From: CAYFKJ01 sp964343605 | GTDB taxonomy: Bacteria > Pseudomonadota > Alphaproteobacteria > UBA2966 | DNA: 64,000 bases | Direction: 5' to 3' | Assembly (NCBI GenBank): GCA_964343605.1 | Contig: CAYFKJ010000006.1 | Span: 248,001 to 312,000, forward strand | Shown: one piece after another, positions 52,625 through 61,784 of the stretch | Layout of the letters: each line of letters opens with the position of its first letter | How positions within the stretch are numbered: the first letter of the stretch is position 1 | The notes under the pieces: generated by a model | Told to the model about the DNA's origin: nothing | The model's input: only the letters and a program-made list of their open reading frames with translations | Database searches by the model: none | Position numbers and translations under genes: made by a program

Positions 52625-52662
52625 GAAAAATAACAGCGGCCCGGTGGGTGCCGGACCGCTGT
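52625..52662 (-). terminator. Rho-independent terminator after the XRE regulator
   Basis: On the minus strand ACAGCGGTCCGG, loop CACCCA and CCGGGCCGCTGT form a 12-bp stem with one mismatch, followed by TATTTTT. Confidence 0.82.
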
Positions 52663-52719
52663 GGGGAGGGGCGGCAGAGTGCGATGCAGGTCCGCCGCCG
52701 CGGGGGTTGTTTTGCCGGG

Positions 52720-53133
52720 TTATTCCTCGACGAGAGCTCTCGCCAGGGAACTCAGCGCCTTTTGATGACGCTCGTTCGTTATCTGGCCGAAATTTCGGGC
52801 AAGTTCGAGGCACATCCGCTGACGGGGTGGGACGGTAAACTCATCGGCGCTTTCAACGCCCTCGTAGAAGTAGCCGACGTTCACGTCCAGCGCCTTGGAA
52901 ATGTCGTACAGCCGACCGGCAGACACGCGGTTGATGCCGCGTTCGTACTTGTGAGCCTGTTGATAGGTTACGCCGATCAAATCTGCCATTTGCTGCTGAG
53001 TTAATCCCAGCATCGTCCGGCGTTCGCGTATGCGTTGACCGACGAAGGCATCTATTTCACGTGCCCGGCTATGTTGACGAGGGGAAGATTCAGAGTCGAG
53101 TTCGTAATCAGCCTGTGCCGCCATTGCCGTCAT
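52720..53133 (-). CDS. XRE-family transcription regulator
   Basis: A 137-residue regulator. The helix-turn-helix (about residues 34-90) reads RRTMLGLTQQQMADLIGVTYQQ then AHKYERGINRVSAGRLYDISKALDV, close to a conserved alphaproteobacterial XRE group with a short C-terminal helical domain. Its regulon is unknown. I chose the ATG at 53133, since the upstream extension to 53199 has no resemblance. It diverges from bolA, and a strong terminator follows. Confidence 0.86.
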   Translation of the reverse strand: MTAMAAQADYELDSESSPRQHSRAREIDAFVGQRIRERRTMLGLTQQQMADLIGVTYQQAHKYERGINRVSAGRLYDISKALDVNVGYFYEGVESADEFTVPPRQRMCLELARNFGQITNERHQKALSSLARALVEE

Positions 53134-53419
53134 AACAATCCACCCATGCAAGACATTGGAATTATCAGACAACGTAGCTGAGATAAATAGATTTCGCAAG
53201 TGAAACTTACTCTCAATAAAATTTGTATTTCTCAGTGGCTTATGCCTTCAAGAAAAACAGGAAATTGGAGATAGGCACAATTGTCCGAGTAGTTTAGTCG
53301 GATATATTTTCCTTGTTCCTGAATGTTCGGCGAAGTCCAAGCCGGTTGACAGGGAAGGGCGGCGCGATCACTTTCCTAAGCCAGTTACGGCATCACATAA
53401 AACCGGAAAGCAATTTGGC

Positions 53420-53710
53420 ATGAACGCGCAAACACCGATGGCGGCCCGTATTGAAACGAAGCTGACGGAGTCCTTGGCCCCCGAAAGTCTTGAAGTTGTG
53501 GACGAATCGGCCATGCATGAGGGGCATGCCGGTGCCCGGCCCGGCGGCCAAACCCACTTCCGCGTTCACATCGTGGCCCGGGCATTCGAGGGTCAGTCGC
53601 GAATTGAACGTCAAAAATCCGTATACCGGGTGCTGCGCGAGGAAATGGCGGACAGCGTTCATGCTTTGGCGCTGACGACGCGAACGCCGGCGGAGGAATC
53701 GGGTCAATAG
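53420..53710 (+). CDS. bolA: BolA family protein
   Basis: A 96-residue BolA-fold protein. It contains ARIETKLTESLAPESLEVVDES, then HEGHAGARPGGQTHFRVHIVARAFEGQSRIERQKSVYRVL (in part), the BolA helix-turn-strand core with the conserved His used with monothiol glutaredoxins to hold a [2Fe-2S] cluster. It acts in iron-sulfur trafficking or stress. It stands near the dnaJ-like and cobS genes, a common alphaproteobacterial arrangement. Confidence 0.92.
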   Translation: MNAQTPMAARIETKLTESLAPESLEVVDESAMHEGHAGARPGGQTHFRVHIVARAFEGQSRIERQKSVYRVLREEMADSVHALALTTRTPAEESGQ

Positions 53711-53771
53711 CCTGTATTTTTTTACGCATGATTGCCAAAACCAACTTTCACTCGAAAGGAAATTGAACAAT

Positions 53772-53824
53772 AATCACAACTGGAAATGGCAATTTGATAA
53801 TTTTTGCCGTATTAGGTTGTGATT
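53772..53824 (+). other. Symmetric nested hairpin upstream of the RHH gene
   Basis: AATCACAAC (53772) pairs with GTTGTGATT (ending 53824), and GGCAA (53788) pairs with TTGCC (53804). The two 7-base internal loops between the stems are of equal size. It lies about 70 bp before the RHH gene and has no T run, so a leader structure or operator is more likely than a terminator. Confidence 0.45.
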
Positions 53825-53894
53825 GCCGTCATTTCCCGCGCCACCGGATCTCTCGGTGCGGGCCGACGATCTGTAGATTTTTCTTATCGGGGGT

Positions 53895-54173
53895 ATGGTT
53901 TCCTTGGGTTCAACGAAAAGCCGGAATATCAGGGTCGACGGCCGCCGCACCAGTGTGAGATTGGAGGATGCGGAGTGGGACGCCTTGGCGGAAATCTGCG
54001 CTGCGGAACGTCTTACCCTGAAGCAAGTCTGCAGCGAGGTCGACCGCAAGCGACCGCAAGGCGCCTTCACATCGGGCCTCCGCGTATTCATGCTGAATTA
54101 CTTTCGCTTGAAAGCGAGATCGAACCGACGCAAGTCCGGCCCCATGGGCATCGACAAGGTTTGGTCGGTCTAG
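53895..54173 (+). CDS. Ribbon-helix-helix domain protein (RHH_4 type)
   Basis: A 92-residue basic protein. SRNIRVDGRRTSVRLEDAEWDALAEICAAERL (in part) followed by TLKQVCSEVDRKRPQGAFTSGLRVFMLNYF matches the RHH_4 family, with the DNA-contact strand RTSVRLE at about residues 18-24. It is probably a dimeric DNA-binding protein; its targets are unknown. GGGGGT precedes the ATG. A two-hairpin repeat starts 15 bp after the stop. Confidence 0.82.
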   Translation: MVSLGSTKSRNIRVDGRRTSVRLEDAEWDALAEICAAERLTLKQVCSEVDRKRPQGAFTSGLRVFMLNYFRLKARSNRRKSGPMGIDKVWSV

Positions 54174-54188
54174 GATCCGGGGCCTGGA

Positions 54189-54289
54189 GTGTTTCATTTT
54201 TTTTATGAAACACTGAAGGCCGTTAACACATTGTGCCGCCTCGAAAATATGAGACGAGGCGTTTCCGTCAATATGGAAACTGCTCTAGA
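54189..54289 (+). repeat. Two-hairpin repeat, copy 2
   Basis: The first hairpin is GTGTTTCAT-TTTTTTT-ATGAAACAC; then come CACATTGTGCCGCCTCGAAAA, ATGAGACGAGGCGTTTCCG and GGAAACTGCTCTAGAG. The right end runs over the stop codon of the AEC transporter gene (minus strand). It could also act as a terminator for the RHH gene. Confidence 0.75.
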
Positions 54290-55160
54290 GCACCAGAAGC
54301 AGCAACAGAGGCAGGGTGGCGAACGACAGGGTTGTTGAGACCACGACCATGCCGGCGACGTCTGCGGGAGAATTGTCGTAGCGTTGGGCGAACAGGTAAT
54401 TGAATACCGCCACGGGCATGGACGACTGCAGGATCATGATGCCGCGTTCCATGCCCTCAAGGCCGAACAGCAGCGCCACACCAAAGCCGACGCCGATCCC
54501 CATGCCGAGGCGCAATAGCGAAAAGGCCACAGCCCGCGTGACGTTGGCGACTTTGAGCTGCGCCAGCGATACGCCCAGCGTGATCAGGATCAAGGGGATG
54601 GTCAGGCCGCCGATCAGGTGCGTCGTATTGCTGAGCCACCTTGGGACATCGATTTCCCATACCATGAACGCCAGGGCGGCCAGGACGGCGTAGATCAACG
54701 GTGTACGCAGCAAGCCACCGGCGGAACCGCTGCCCGAACTGATCCAAACGCCGAGCGTGAAGTTGCTCACGGATGTGATCGTGAAGTAGGCGATGCCCAA
54801 AGCGAGACCGACGTCGCCGAAGGCGAACAGGCAAAGGGGCAACCCCATGTTGCCGGCGTTGGGAAAAATGAGTGACGGCAAATAGGGACGGAAGGGCAGG
54901 CGCGCAATCAATAGGACGGCACTTGAGACGATAAGAAATCCCGCCAAAGCCACGACGGCGGCCCCGGCCATCTGGCTGAACGCCGCCGCTTCGAGCGGCG
55001 TTCCCGTCAGCGTCGCAAAGACCAGACAAGGTGTGCCGATGTAGTAGGTCAGCGTGGTGACGAATCCGGTATCCCAGGCGCGTTTGGATTTTGCCCAGCC
55101 AAAGCCCAGTCCGGCGCAAACGAATATCGGCGCGACGATCGCGAACAGTTCAGCGATCAC
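54285..55160 (-). CDS. AEC family transporter (auxin efflux carrier type)
   Basis: A 291-residue protein with about nine to ten membrane segments. It starts IAELFAIVAPIFVCAGLGFGWAK and has FPNAGNMGLPLCLFAFGD (about residues 104-121), the conserved AEC NxGxxGxP motif. Bacterial members export organic acids such as malate or malonate; the substrate here is unknown. I chose the GTG at 55160, which overlaps the CorC stop as GTGA and has AGGAGG ten bases upstream. The gene is therefore translationally coupled to the CorC-like gene. Confidence 0.85.
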   Translation of the reverse strand: MIAELFAIVAPIFVCAGLGFGWAKSKRAWDTGFVTTLTYYIGTPCLVFATLTGTPLEAAAFSQMAGAAVVALAGFLIVSSAVLLIARLPFRPYLPSLIFPNAGNMGLPLCLFAFGDVGLALGIAYFTITSVSNFTLGVWISSGSGSAGGLLRTPLIYAVLAALAFMVWEIDVPRWLSNTTHLIGGLTIPLILITLGVSLAQLKVANVTRAVAFSLLRLGMGIGVGFGVALLFGLEGMERGIMILQSSMPVAVFNYLFAQRYDNSPADVAGMVVVSTTLSFATLPLLLLLVL

Positions 55161-56476
55161 GAGGAGGCGACCTCCTGTGGCCCTTTGGCTGGCGTCGTGC
55201 TTTTGGCGGCGGCGACCGGCGGCGTGACGCGCAATTTGACGATTTGATTGCGTTGGCGCCGGAGAACCTCGAACCGAAATCCGTGAAAGGTGAAGACCTG
55301 GCCGACGTCGGGAATGATCTCCGCGGCGTAGATGACCAGTCCGGCAATCGTCGCGGCCTCCTCGTCGGGCAGGGGCCAATCAAACAAGCGGTTGAGATCG
55401 CGGATGGTCATGGTGCCGTCGATGACGTAGGTCCCGTCGGGTTCCGCGCGCACGCCGGCTGCAACCTCGTCGTGCTCATCCGCAATGTCGCCGACGATTT
55501 CCTCGAGAATGTCTTCCAGCGTAACAAGGCCCATCAGCGCGCCGTATTCATCGACGACCAGGGCAAAGTGCATGCGGCGCTGGCGGAAGGCATTGAGTTG
55601 TTCCCGCAAGGTGGTCGTTTCGGGCACAAACCAGGGTTCGCTGGCGACGCCGACGATGTCGAGTTCGTCGAGAGCGCCGTCGTGGGCGGACACCGCGCGC
55701 AGGACGTCCTTGGCGTGCAGCACGCCGATGATGTCGTCGACCTCGCCGCGGTAGATGGGCAAGCGCGTGTGAGTGCTGCTCAGCACCTGATCCACGATTA
55801 CCGACGGCGCATCATCGCCGTTGATCAGTTCCATGTTCTTGCGGTGGATCATGATCTCTTCCAGATCGACATCGGCCAAATCGAGGATGGAACCGATCAT
55901 GTCGCGCTCATGCTTGACGATTGCGCCTTCCATGCTGTGCAAATCGACCGTGCTGCGGATTTCCTCGGCCGCCGAGGTAAGGTGCTGGGACTTGCCGACG
56001 TCAACGCCGAACAGTCTCAGGAATAGCCTGACGATCAACTGCATGCTTCGTGTCACCGGCGCCAGCACAGCCACGACCACACTCAGCACCGGCGCCACGA
56101 AAAGCGCCGTCCGGTCGGCGTGCTGCAAGGCATAGGTCTTGGGCATGATCTCGGCGAATATCAGAACCAAAGCCGTCATGCCCACGGTGGCGTAGGCCAC
56201 GCCGGGATCGCCGAAAAAGCCGATGAGCAGGCTGGTCGCCAGGGCCGAGGCCAAAATGTTGACGAGGTTGTTGCCGAGCAGGATGGCGCCGATCAGCCGG
56301 TCCTTCTCCTCGCTGAGGGCGCCGACTTTGCGGGCGCGCTCGTTGCCTTTGCGTTCGAGATGGTGAAGGCGGGCCCTGCTGGCGGCCGTCAAAGCGGTCT
56401 CGGAACCGGAAAAGAAAGCCGACAACACCAGGAGTACGACGATGGCGGCGATATATAGAAGCAGACTCAAGTCCAC
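55157..56476 (-). CDS. HlyC/CorC-family DUF21-CBS transporter protein
   Basis: The 439-residue protein has an N-terminal DUF21 membrane domain (about residues 1-165, four helices, with AFFSGSETALTAASRARLHHLE), two CBS domains (about 205-330, with MIHRKNMELI and VDEYGALMGLVTLEDILEEIVGDI) and a C-terminal CorC_HlyC domain. Such proteins handle Mg2+/Co2+ efflux or membrane integrity. The GTG start has a weak ribosome site. It lies upstream of the AEC gene and downstream of aroB on the same strand. Confidence 0.92.
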   Translation of the reverse strand: MDLSLLLYIAAIVVLLVLSAFFSGSETALTAASRARLHHLERKGNERARKVGALSEEKDRLIGAILLGNNLVNILASALATSLLIGFFGDPGVAYATVGMTALVLIFAEIMPKTYALQHADRTALFVAPVLSVVVAVLAPVTRSMQLIVRLFLRLFGVDVGKSQHLTSAAEEIRSTVDLHSMEGAIVKHERDMIGSILDLADVDLEEIMIHRKNMELINGDDAPSVIVDQVLSSTHTRLPIYRGEVDDIIGVLHAKDVLRAVSAHDGALDELDIVGVASEPWFVPETTTLREQLNAFRQRRMHFALVVDEYGALMGLVTLEDILEEIVGDIADEHDEVAAGVRAEPDGTYVIDGTMTIRDLNRLFDWPLPDEEAATIAGLVIYAAEIIPDVGQVFTFHGFRFEVLRRQRNQIVKLRVTPPVAAAKSTTPAKGPQEVASS

Positions 56477-56597
56477 GGTCGGATGCGGCCCCCCAATGCT
56501 GCGGCACCTACGAAGTTACGTGGCGTTCAACGCGGAGCGGAATAAACGATGTAACGGTTATCTTAAGGCGAATTGGCGGTTTGGCAAAGGGAAGCCG

Positions 56598-57782
56598 CTA
56601 TCCGTCGTGACGGACGGTGCCCGCGATCTCCTGTTTGAGAGTGGACAATAGAACCGTTTCCTCCACCTCTCGGGTGATGAAGGCGCCGCCGATGCATTTT
56701 GCCAGGACAAACGTCAGCTTGCCCCCGATCACCTTTTTATCTTGGCGCATGTGGTGGAGCAACCGTTCCGCCCGCCATTCGCCGCTTTGAGCATGACCCG
56801 GGATATCCTTCACGGTGGCCGCCATGCCGAAAGTCCTCAGGCAGGCATGAACGCGGTCGGCATCTTCCTGGGGACAAAGCCCGAGGCGAGCCGAAAAATC
56901 AAACGCCATACGCATGCCGATGCCGACCGCCTCGCCGTGCAGGAGGCCGTCGCCGTACCCCATTTCAGCTTCCAAGGCGTGGCCGAAAGTGTGGCCCAGG
57001 TTGAGCAGCGCCCGCACGCCGCCTTCGCGCTCATCCGCGGCGACGATCCGCGCCTTGGCCCGGCAACTCGCGATCACGGCCTTTCGCCGGGCGGCATGAT
57101 CGCCCCCGAGAAGCGCCTCGCCGTTGGCTTCCAGCCAATCGAAGAGCTCGACGTCATCGATCAGTCCGTACTTCAAAACCTCGGCGAAGCCCGCCTTGAC
57201 GTCGCGCTGCGGCAGCGTATCAAGCACGCCGATGTCGGCCAGCACAAGGCGAGGCTGATGGAAAACCCCGACCAAATTCTTTCCGCGCGGACTGTTGATC
57301 GCCGTCTTGCCGCCGACCGAACTGTCGACCTGCGCCAGTAAAGTGGTCGGCGCCTGGATGACATCGACGCCACGGCGGACGACAGCGGCGGCAAATCCCG
57401 CAAGGTCGCCGACCACGCCGCCGCCCAGCGCAATCACGACGTCGCCCCGTTCGATTCTGGCGGCGAGAATTCCGTCAACCAGGCCTTCGAACCGGGCGAA
57501 GCTCTTGCTGGCCTCACCGGCCGGAACAACCATGACCTCGTGTTCCACGTCCGCCTCGGTCAATGCAGCGGTCAAGGTGTGAAGATGCAGTTTCGCGACC
57601 GTTTCATCGCTGACGACGGCTGCCTTGCACGTTCGCCCGGCAGTCAGGTTTTTCAGGTACTCGGCGGTGCGCGAAAGAACGTTTTCGCCGACGACGATAT
57701 CATAGGCGCGCTCGTCCAACTCGACGCGGACCGTATCGACGTCGGTTTCCGGGGCGGGGATTGATTGCGATTCAGCGGTCAT
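56598..57782 (-). CDS. aroB: 3-dehydroquinate synthase
   Basis: A complete 394-residue AroB. It contains VIALGGGVVGDLAGFAAAVVRRGV, TTLLAQVDSSVGGKTAINSPRGKNLVGVFHQP, and the zinc-binding HTFGHALEAEMGYGDGLLHGEAV, all family signatures. It makes the first carbocycle of the shikimate pathway. The start codon overlaps the aroK stop as ATGA, so the pair is translationally coupled. Confidence 0.96.
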   Translation of the reverse strand: MTAESQSIPAPETDVDTVRVELDERAYDIVVGENVLSRTAEYLKNLTAGRTCKAAVVSDETVAKLHLHTLTAALTEADVEHEVMVVPAGEASKSFARFEGLVDGILAARIERGDVVIALGGGVVGDLAGFAAAVVRRGVDVIQAPTTLLAQVDSSVGGKTAINSPRGKNLVGVFHQPRLVLADIGVLDTLPQRDVKAGFAEVLKYGLIDDVELFDWLEANGEALLGGDHAARRKAVIASCRAKARIVAADEREGGVRALLNLGHTFGHALEAEMGYGDGLLHGEAVGIGMRMAFDFSARLGLCPQEDADRVHACLRTFGMAATVKDIPGHAQSGEWRAERLLHHMRQDKKVIGGKLTFVLAKCIGGAFITREVEETVLLSTLKQEIAGTVRHDG

Positions 57783-58366
57783 GGGGTTTCATCGCTCGAA
57801 GACGCCGTTTCGGTCAACATGCCGTGCTCTTCCAGAGACCGGAGAATTTTTTCCACCACGACATTGTGCGGGGAATCGTCGGTCTCCACCGTCAGGTCCG
57901 CTTCGGCATACACCGGATACCGTTCCGCCATGAGATTCGACAGAATTTCCCTGGGGTCGCCTTTGTGGAGGAGGGGGCGCGTGTTGCGCCGGCTGGTCCG
58001 GCGGAATAGCACATCGAGGTCGGCCCGCAGCCACAGCGACGTTCCGAGACGGCGAATCAGATTTCGGGTATCTCCGTTCATGAAGGCGCCGCCGCCTGTC
58101 GCCAATATCATCACGGGGCCGTCGAGCAGGCGTTCAATCACCCGCCGCTCGCCGTCGCGGAAGGCCGCTTCGCCGTGCAACTCGAAGATATCGTTGATGC
58201 TGCAACCCGCCGCCTTCTCGATTTCCTCGTCGGCATCGACGAAGGGCAGGCCGAGGCGTGCAGCCAGCCGTCGACCGATCGTGCTCTTGCCGGACCCCAT
58301 GAGGCCGACAAGCACCAAGGTCTTGTCCAGGCTTGCCGCGCTCACGCTGAGGGAGCCGGTGAACAT
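57779..58366 (-). CDS. aroK: Shikimate kinase
   Basis: A 195-residue P-loop kinase. Walker A is LVGLMGSGKSTIGRRLA near residue 18, the shikimate site contains DADEEIEKAAG and the GEAAFRDGE region, and the lid is RNTRPLL. It phosphorylates shikimate. I chose the ATG at 58366; a longer frame to 58483 adds unlikely residues. The gene heads the aroK-aroB pair. Confidence 0.93.
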   Translation of the reverse strand: MFTGSLSVSAASLDKTLVLVGLMGSGKSTIGRRLAARLGLPFVDADEEIEKAAGCSINDIFELHGEAAFRDGERRVIERLLDGPVMILATGGGAFMNGDTRNLIRRLGTSLWLRADLDVLFRRTSRRNTRPLLHKGDPREILSNLMAERYPVYAEADLTVETDDSPHNVVVEKILRSLEEHGMLTETASSSDETP

Positions 58367-58550
58367 ATGAATACCATGCCATCTCCTTCGACGAAGCCCG
58401 GTGATCTTTATCTCGAGCCGCCGGGCTCGGGAGCCGTTGAATCGCTCCAGCCGTGCCGATAAACTGACGCAACTTTGCCACAATCTTGAGTTTAGATCAC
58501 TTTTCGTCGCCGCCAGACCACTTGATTTTAGGATTCATTTCAGAGGCTCA

Positions 58551-58691
58551 ATGTTCCGCGCTTCCTTTATTGCTATCGCCGTGCTGTTCGCGATCGTCGT
58601 CGGCGGCGGCGTTTTTCTCGCGACTTGGGATATTCCCGCGCCGTCGGAGCGCGTTGAAAAGGTATTGCCTGATGATCGTTTCCCGCGTTGA
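58551..58691 (+). CDS. Small single-helix membrane protein
   Basis: A 46-residue protein: MFRASFIAIAVLFAIVVGGG starts a single membrane helix, followed by TWDIPAPSERVEKVLPDDRFPR as a short hydrophilic tail. I take it as a real gene because it precedes and overlaps the next gene by 20 bp and because similar PAP..VEKVLPDDRFPR tails occur in alphaproteobacterial small proteins as I recall. A weak AGAGG ribosome site lies 5 bases upstream. The function is unknown. Confidence 0.6.
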   Translation: MFRASFIAIAVLFAIVVGGGVFLATWDIPAPSERVEKVLPDDRFPR

Positions 58692-60747
58692 GGCGGCGGT
58701 TCCGGCTTTCGCCGCCGCCGGAATTCTGGCGCTGTCGATCGCTGCCTTTCCGTTTTCCGGGCCCAAAGCCCAGGCCCAGCTCGGACCGCCTAAGAATCTA
58801 GTCCCGGGTGCGGAAGAAACCTACAAGGATCCTGCGGCGCCGAAGGCCCTTGTCGATCCGTCCAAGGTTCTGCCTTCCCAGTCTGTTCCCGCCGCCAAGC
58901 AAGCCAAGCCGGTTCAGCCGGTCGAGCCCGCTACGGCCGCTGCACCGGTAAAGCTCCTGCAGCCGGTCGAGCCCACGCCCGCCGCGGCTACCGTCGAACA
59001 GAAGACAACGCCGACAGCGGAAAAAAGCGGCGTACAGATCGGCGCACTGCAGGAAATCGATCCTTCGTCCGTGGGACTGCTCGATCCCGAGGCCGGAGGT
59101 TTGGGAACCGAAATGTGGGCCGGCAGCGATCGGGCCAGGATCGAACGCCTGCTGCCCCGTTTGCCCATGGGAACGCTGTCGCCGGTCATGCAAAAGATGG
59201 CGCGGCGTCTGTTGCTGTCCTCCGCCGAAGTGCCGGCGGGCGAGGCCGTTGCGCCGAGTTTGCTGGGCTTGCGCGTGGAACGCTTGGCGGCCGGCGGGCT
59301 CACCGACGAGGTTAACCGGTTGCTCAATTTGGCGCCCGCCCGGCTCACCGATCCGGCCTTTGCCCGGGCGGAGATGAATGGCTTGCTGTTGACGGGCGAC
59401 CGCCCGGCCTTTTGCACGCGCATCGAAGATGTCGTTGCCGAGGATTCCGATCCGTATTGGCTCAAGGGGCTTGCTTTCTGCAAAGCCCTTGAGGGCGAAA
59501 CCCAATCCGTCGAACTCGCCGTTTCCATCTTGCGCGATCAGGGCGAAACCGGCGATGAAGCCTTTTTCACGCTGGCGGAGGCGCTTTCGGGTGACGCCGA
59601 GGCGGTGGTGGAAAGTTTGATCGATCCCTCACCGCTTCAGTTGGCCATGCTGCGGGCGGCCAAGCAGCAACTGCCCGCGGATGCCGTTCCGGGGGCCCGG
59701 CCCGGCATCTTGCGGGCCCAGGCCCAGGCTGCAAATGCCGCCATCGATCTGCGCCTGGCGGCCGCCGAGAAGGCGGAAGCCGCCGGTGCCCTGTCGACCC
59801 AGTCGTTGGCTCAAATTTACGCCGGCATCGAATTCACCGACGATGAATTGACCAATTGGTCGGGCCTGGCGCAAGAAAATCCGACACCGCGCACCAACGC
59901 CCTCCTGTTTCAGGTGGCGACGATCGAGAGCGAACCGGTCAAGCGGGCGAAGGTCCTGCAGGCGGCCTGGCAACGAGCCCGCGAGGAAGGGGGATTTGGC
60001 GCCATGGCGCGGGTGACCTATGACGCCGCCCGTAGTCTCGAACCCTCGGATGAGTTGATGTGGGCCGCCGGCGATATCGGCCGGGCGTTGTTGATGGCCG
60101 GCGACAGCATAAGGGCGCGGCGCTGGTTCGAATTCGTCAGCGAAGTCGCAAGTACGCCGCGGCAACCCGCGCCGCCAATACAGCCGCGGATCATCACACC
60201 GGAGGAAGCCGCGAAGCGCCTCACGACGGGCATGCTCGGGGCGCCCAAACCCCAATCGCCGCCGCCGCCGGAACGCCCTATCGACGAAGCCGCCCGGGCG
60301 GTTCTCGAACTTTGGCCTCTGATCCTGATCGCCGATCTCAACAGCCCATTGGCCTTCCGGCCGGCAATCCTGGATGCCTGGTGGCCGGGTCAGATTGCGA
60401 CGGTGGGTGAAACCGCGGCTTCGGAACGTGCCGCGGTGTTTTACTCGCTGCTCGACGCCATGGGATACGCCATGCCGGACATCGTCTGGGAGCCTCTGCT
60501 AAAGGGACCACTGACGGTGACGGCTTATACCCCGGCCCCGGCGCTGATCAGGGGATTGGAAAACGCCGTCAGGTCCAAGCGGGTGGGCGAAACGGTCATG
60601 CTCTGTCTCCTGGCTCTAGGCGACGTCGGCCCCGCCGGCGCTGATCCCTCGACCTTGCACACCGTCATCCGGGCATTGCGCGCCATCGGATTGATCCGGG
60701 AATCGCGCGACGTGGCCCTGGAGGCGGCAGTCGGCCGGGGCCTGTAA
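58672..60747 (+). CDS. Exported protein of unknown function upstream of xerD
   Basis: I do not recognise a named function. The 691-residue protein has a signal peptide (about residues 1-35, ending PKAQAQ), a Pro/Val/Ala-rich low-complexity linker (about 45-125) and a long, mostly helical Ala/Leu-rich domain (about 130-685) that suggests repeats of the TPR or Sel1-like kind. It overlaps the small membrane protein gene by 20 bp and is followed by xerD after 10 bp, so the three form one unit. A longer frame back to 58486 includes the small gene out of frame and is rejected. Confidence 0.7.
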   Translation: MIVSRVEAAVPAFAAAGILALSIAAFPFSGPKAQAQLGPPKNLVPGAEETYKDPAAPKALVDPSKVLPSQSVPAAKQAKPVQPVEPATAAAPVKLLQPVEPTPAAATVEQKTTPTAEKSGVQIGALQEIDPSSVGLLDPEAGGLGTEMWAGSDRARIERLLPRLPMGTLSPVMQKMARRLLLSSAEVPAGEAVAPSLLGLRVERLAAGGLTDEVNRLLNLAPARLTDPAFARAEMNGLLLTGDRPAFCTRIEDVVAEDSDPYWLKGLAFCKALEGETQSVELAVSILRDQGETGDEAFFTLAEALSGDAEAVVESLIDPSPLQLAMLRAAKQQLPADAVPGARPGILRAQAQAANAAIDLRLAAAEKAEAAGALSTQSLAQIYAGIEFTDDELTNWSGLAQENPTPRTNALLFQVATIESEPVKRAKVLQAAWQRAREEGGFGAMARVTYDAARSLEPSDELMWAAGDIGRALLMAGDSIRARRWFEFVSEVASTPRQPAPPIQPRIITPEEAAKRLTTGMLGAPKPQSPPPPERPIDEAARAVLELWPLILIADLNSPLAFRPAILDAWWPGQIATVGETAASERAAVFYSLLDAMGYAMPDIVWEPLLKGPLTVTAYTPAPALIRGLENAVRSKRVGETVMLCLLALGDVGPAGADPSTLHTVIRALRAIGLIRESRDVALEAAVGRGL

Positions 60748-60757
60748 GCGGGGCGGC

Positions 60758-61663
60758 ATGGGCGCAAACCGCCACATCGACACATTTCTTGAAATGATGG
60801 CCGTGGAACGGGGCGCGGCGCCCCGGACGCTGGACGGATACCGGCGCGATTTGGCGGATTTTGACAGCTATTCCGGCACTTTGGGGCGGCCCATCGAGGC
60901 GGCCTCGAGCGCCGATATTCGGGGCTACATTGCCGATCTGACCAGGGCCGGGCGTGCCGCTTCGACGGTTTCGCGAAGGCTCTCCGCAATTCGGCAGTTT
61001 TACCGCTTTCTCTACGGCGAGGGCCTGCGCGGGGACGATCCCTCGACTACCGTCGATGGACCACGGCGGCGGCAATCCCTGCCCAAATATCTGACGGAAC
61101 AGGAAGTTGAAAGCCTATTGGCAGGCGCACACGGTAAGGGTGGGGTGGACGGCGCGCGTCTCGTCGCCCTGCTTGAGGTTTTGTACGCCACCGGATTACG
61201 GGTATCGGAACTGGTCTCCCTGCCGCTCTCAGCGGCAACCCGGGACGTGCGTTTCATGGCGGTGCGGGGAAAGGGCGGCAAGGAGCGGCTGGTGCCGCTG
61301 AGCGATCCCGCCCTGGACGCCCTGGCCGCCTATTTGCGCGTGCGCGGTGAATATCTGCCCGAAGGCGCCTCATCGCCGTGGCTTTTTCCCTCGCGTGGCA
61401 AAAGCGGCCATCTGACCGATCGAAGGCTGGCGCAATTGCTCAAGGAACTGGCCCACGAGGTCGGATTACCCCCAAGCCGGGTCTCTCCGCACGTCTTGAG
61501 GCACGCCTTCGCCAGTCATTTGCTGGCGCACGGCGCGGATCTCAGGGCGGTGCAGCAGATGCTCGGCCACGCCGACATCTCGACAACGCAGATTTATACC
61601 CACGTGCTTGAAGCCAGGCTCAAATCGCTGGTTGAGAGCCATCACCCCCTGGGCGACAATTGA
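60758..61663 (+). CDS. xerD: Tyrosine recombinase XerD
   Basis: A 301-residue tyrosine recombinase of Xer size. The N-terminal SAM-like core-binding domain has LDGYRRDLADFDSY and RRLSAIRQFYRFL. The catalytic domain has the first Arg in YATGLRVSELVSL near residue 148, HVLRHAFASHLL, the His in LGHADISTTQIYTHV, with the nucleophile Tyr near residue 280. With XerC it resolves chromosome dimers at dif. No adjacent phage or integron gene is seen, which favours the housekeeping role over XerC-like integrase. Confidence 0.93.
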   Translation: MGANRHIDTFLEMMAVERGAAPRTLDGYRRDLADFDSYSGTLGRPIEAASSADIRGYIADLTRAGRAASTVSRRLSAIRQFYRFLYGEGLRGDDPSTTVDGPRRRQSLPKYLTEQEVESLLAGAHGKGGVDGARLVALLEVLYATGLRVSELVSLPLSAATRDVRFMAVRGKGGKERLVPLSDPALDALAAYLRVRGEYLPEGASSPWLFPSRGKSGHLTDRRLAQLLKELAHEVGLPPSRVSPHVLRHAFASHLLAHGADLRAVQQMLGHADISTTQIYTHVLEARLKSLVESHHPLGDN

Positions 61664-61784
61664 TCGGAGTGGTGATGGAGATCGGTTTTCCGGGGGTTGC
61701 GGGGGGCGATGCGACATGGTACTTGCCCCGCAATCCCGCCATTGGTTCCGTTGCCGACAGTTTACGATGTATTAGGAGACCCCG

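Noticed and set aside
60758..61663. Phage or integron integrase
   Set aside because: Length, domain pattern and neighbours fit a housekeeping Xer recombinase, and no phage genes or attachment repeats are nearby.
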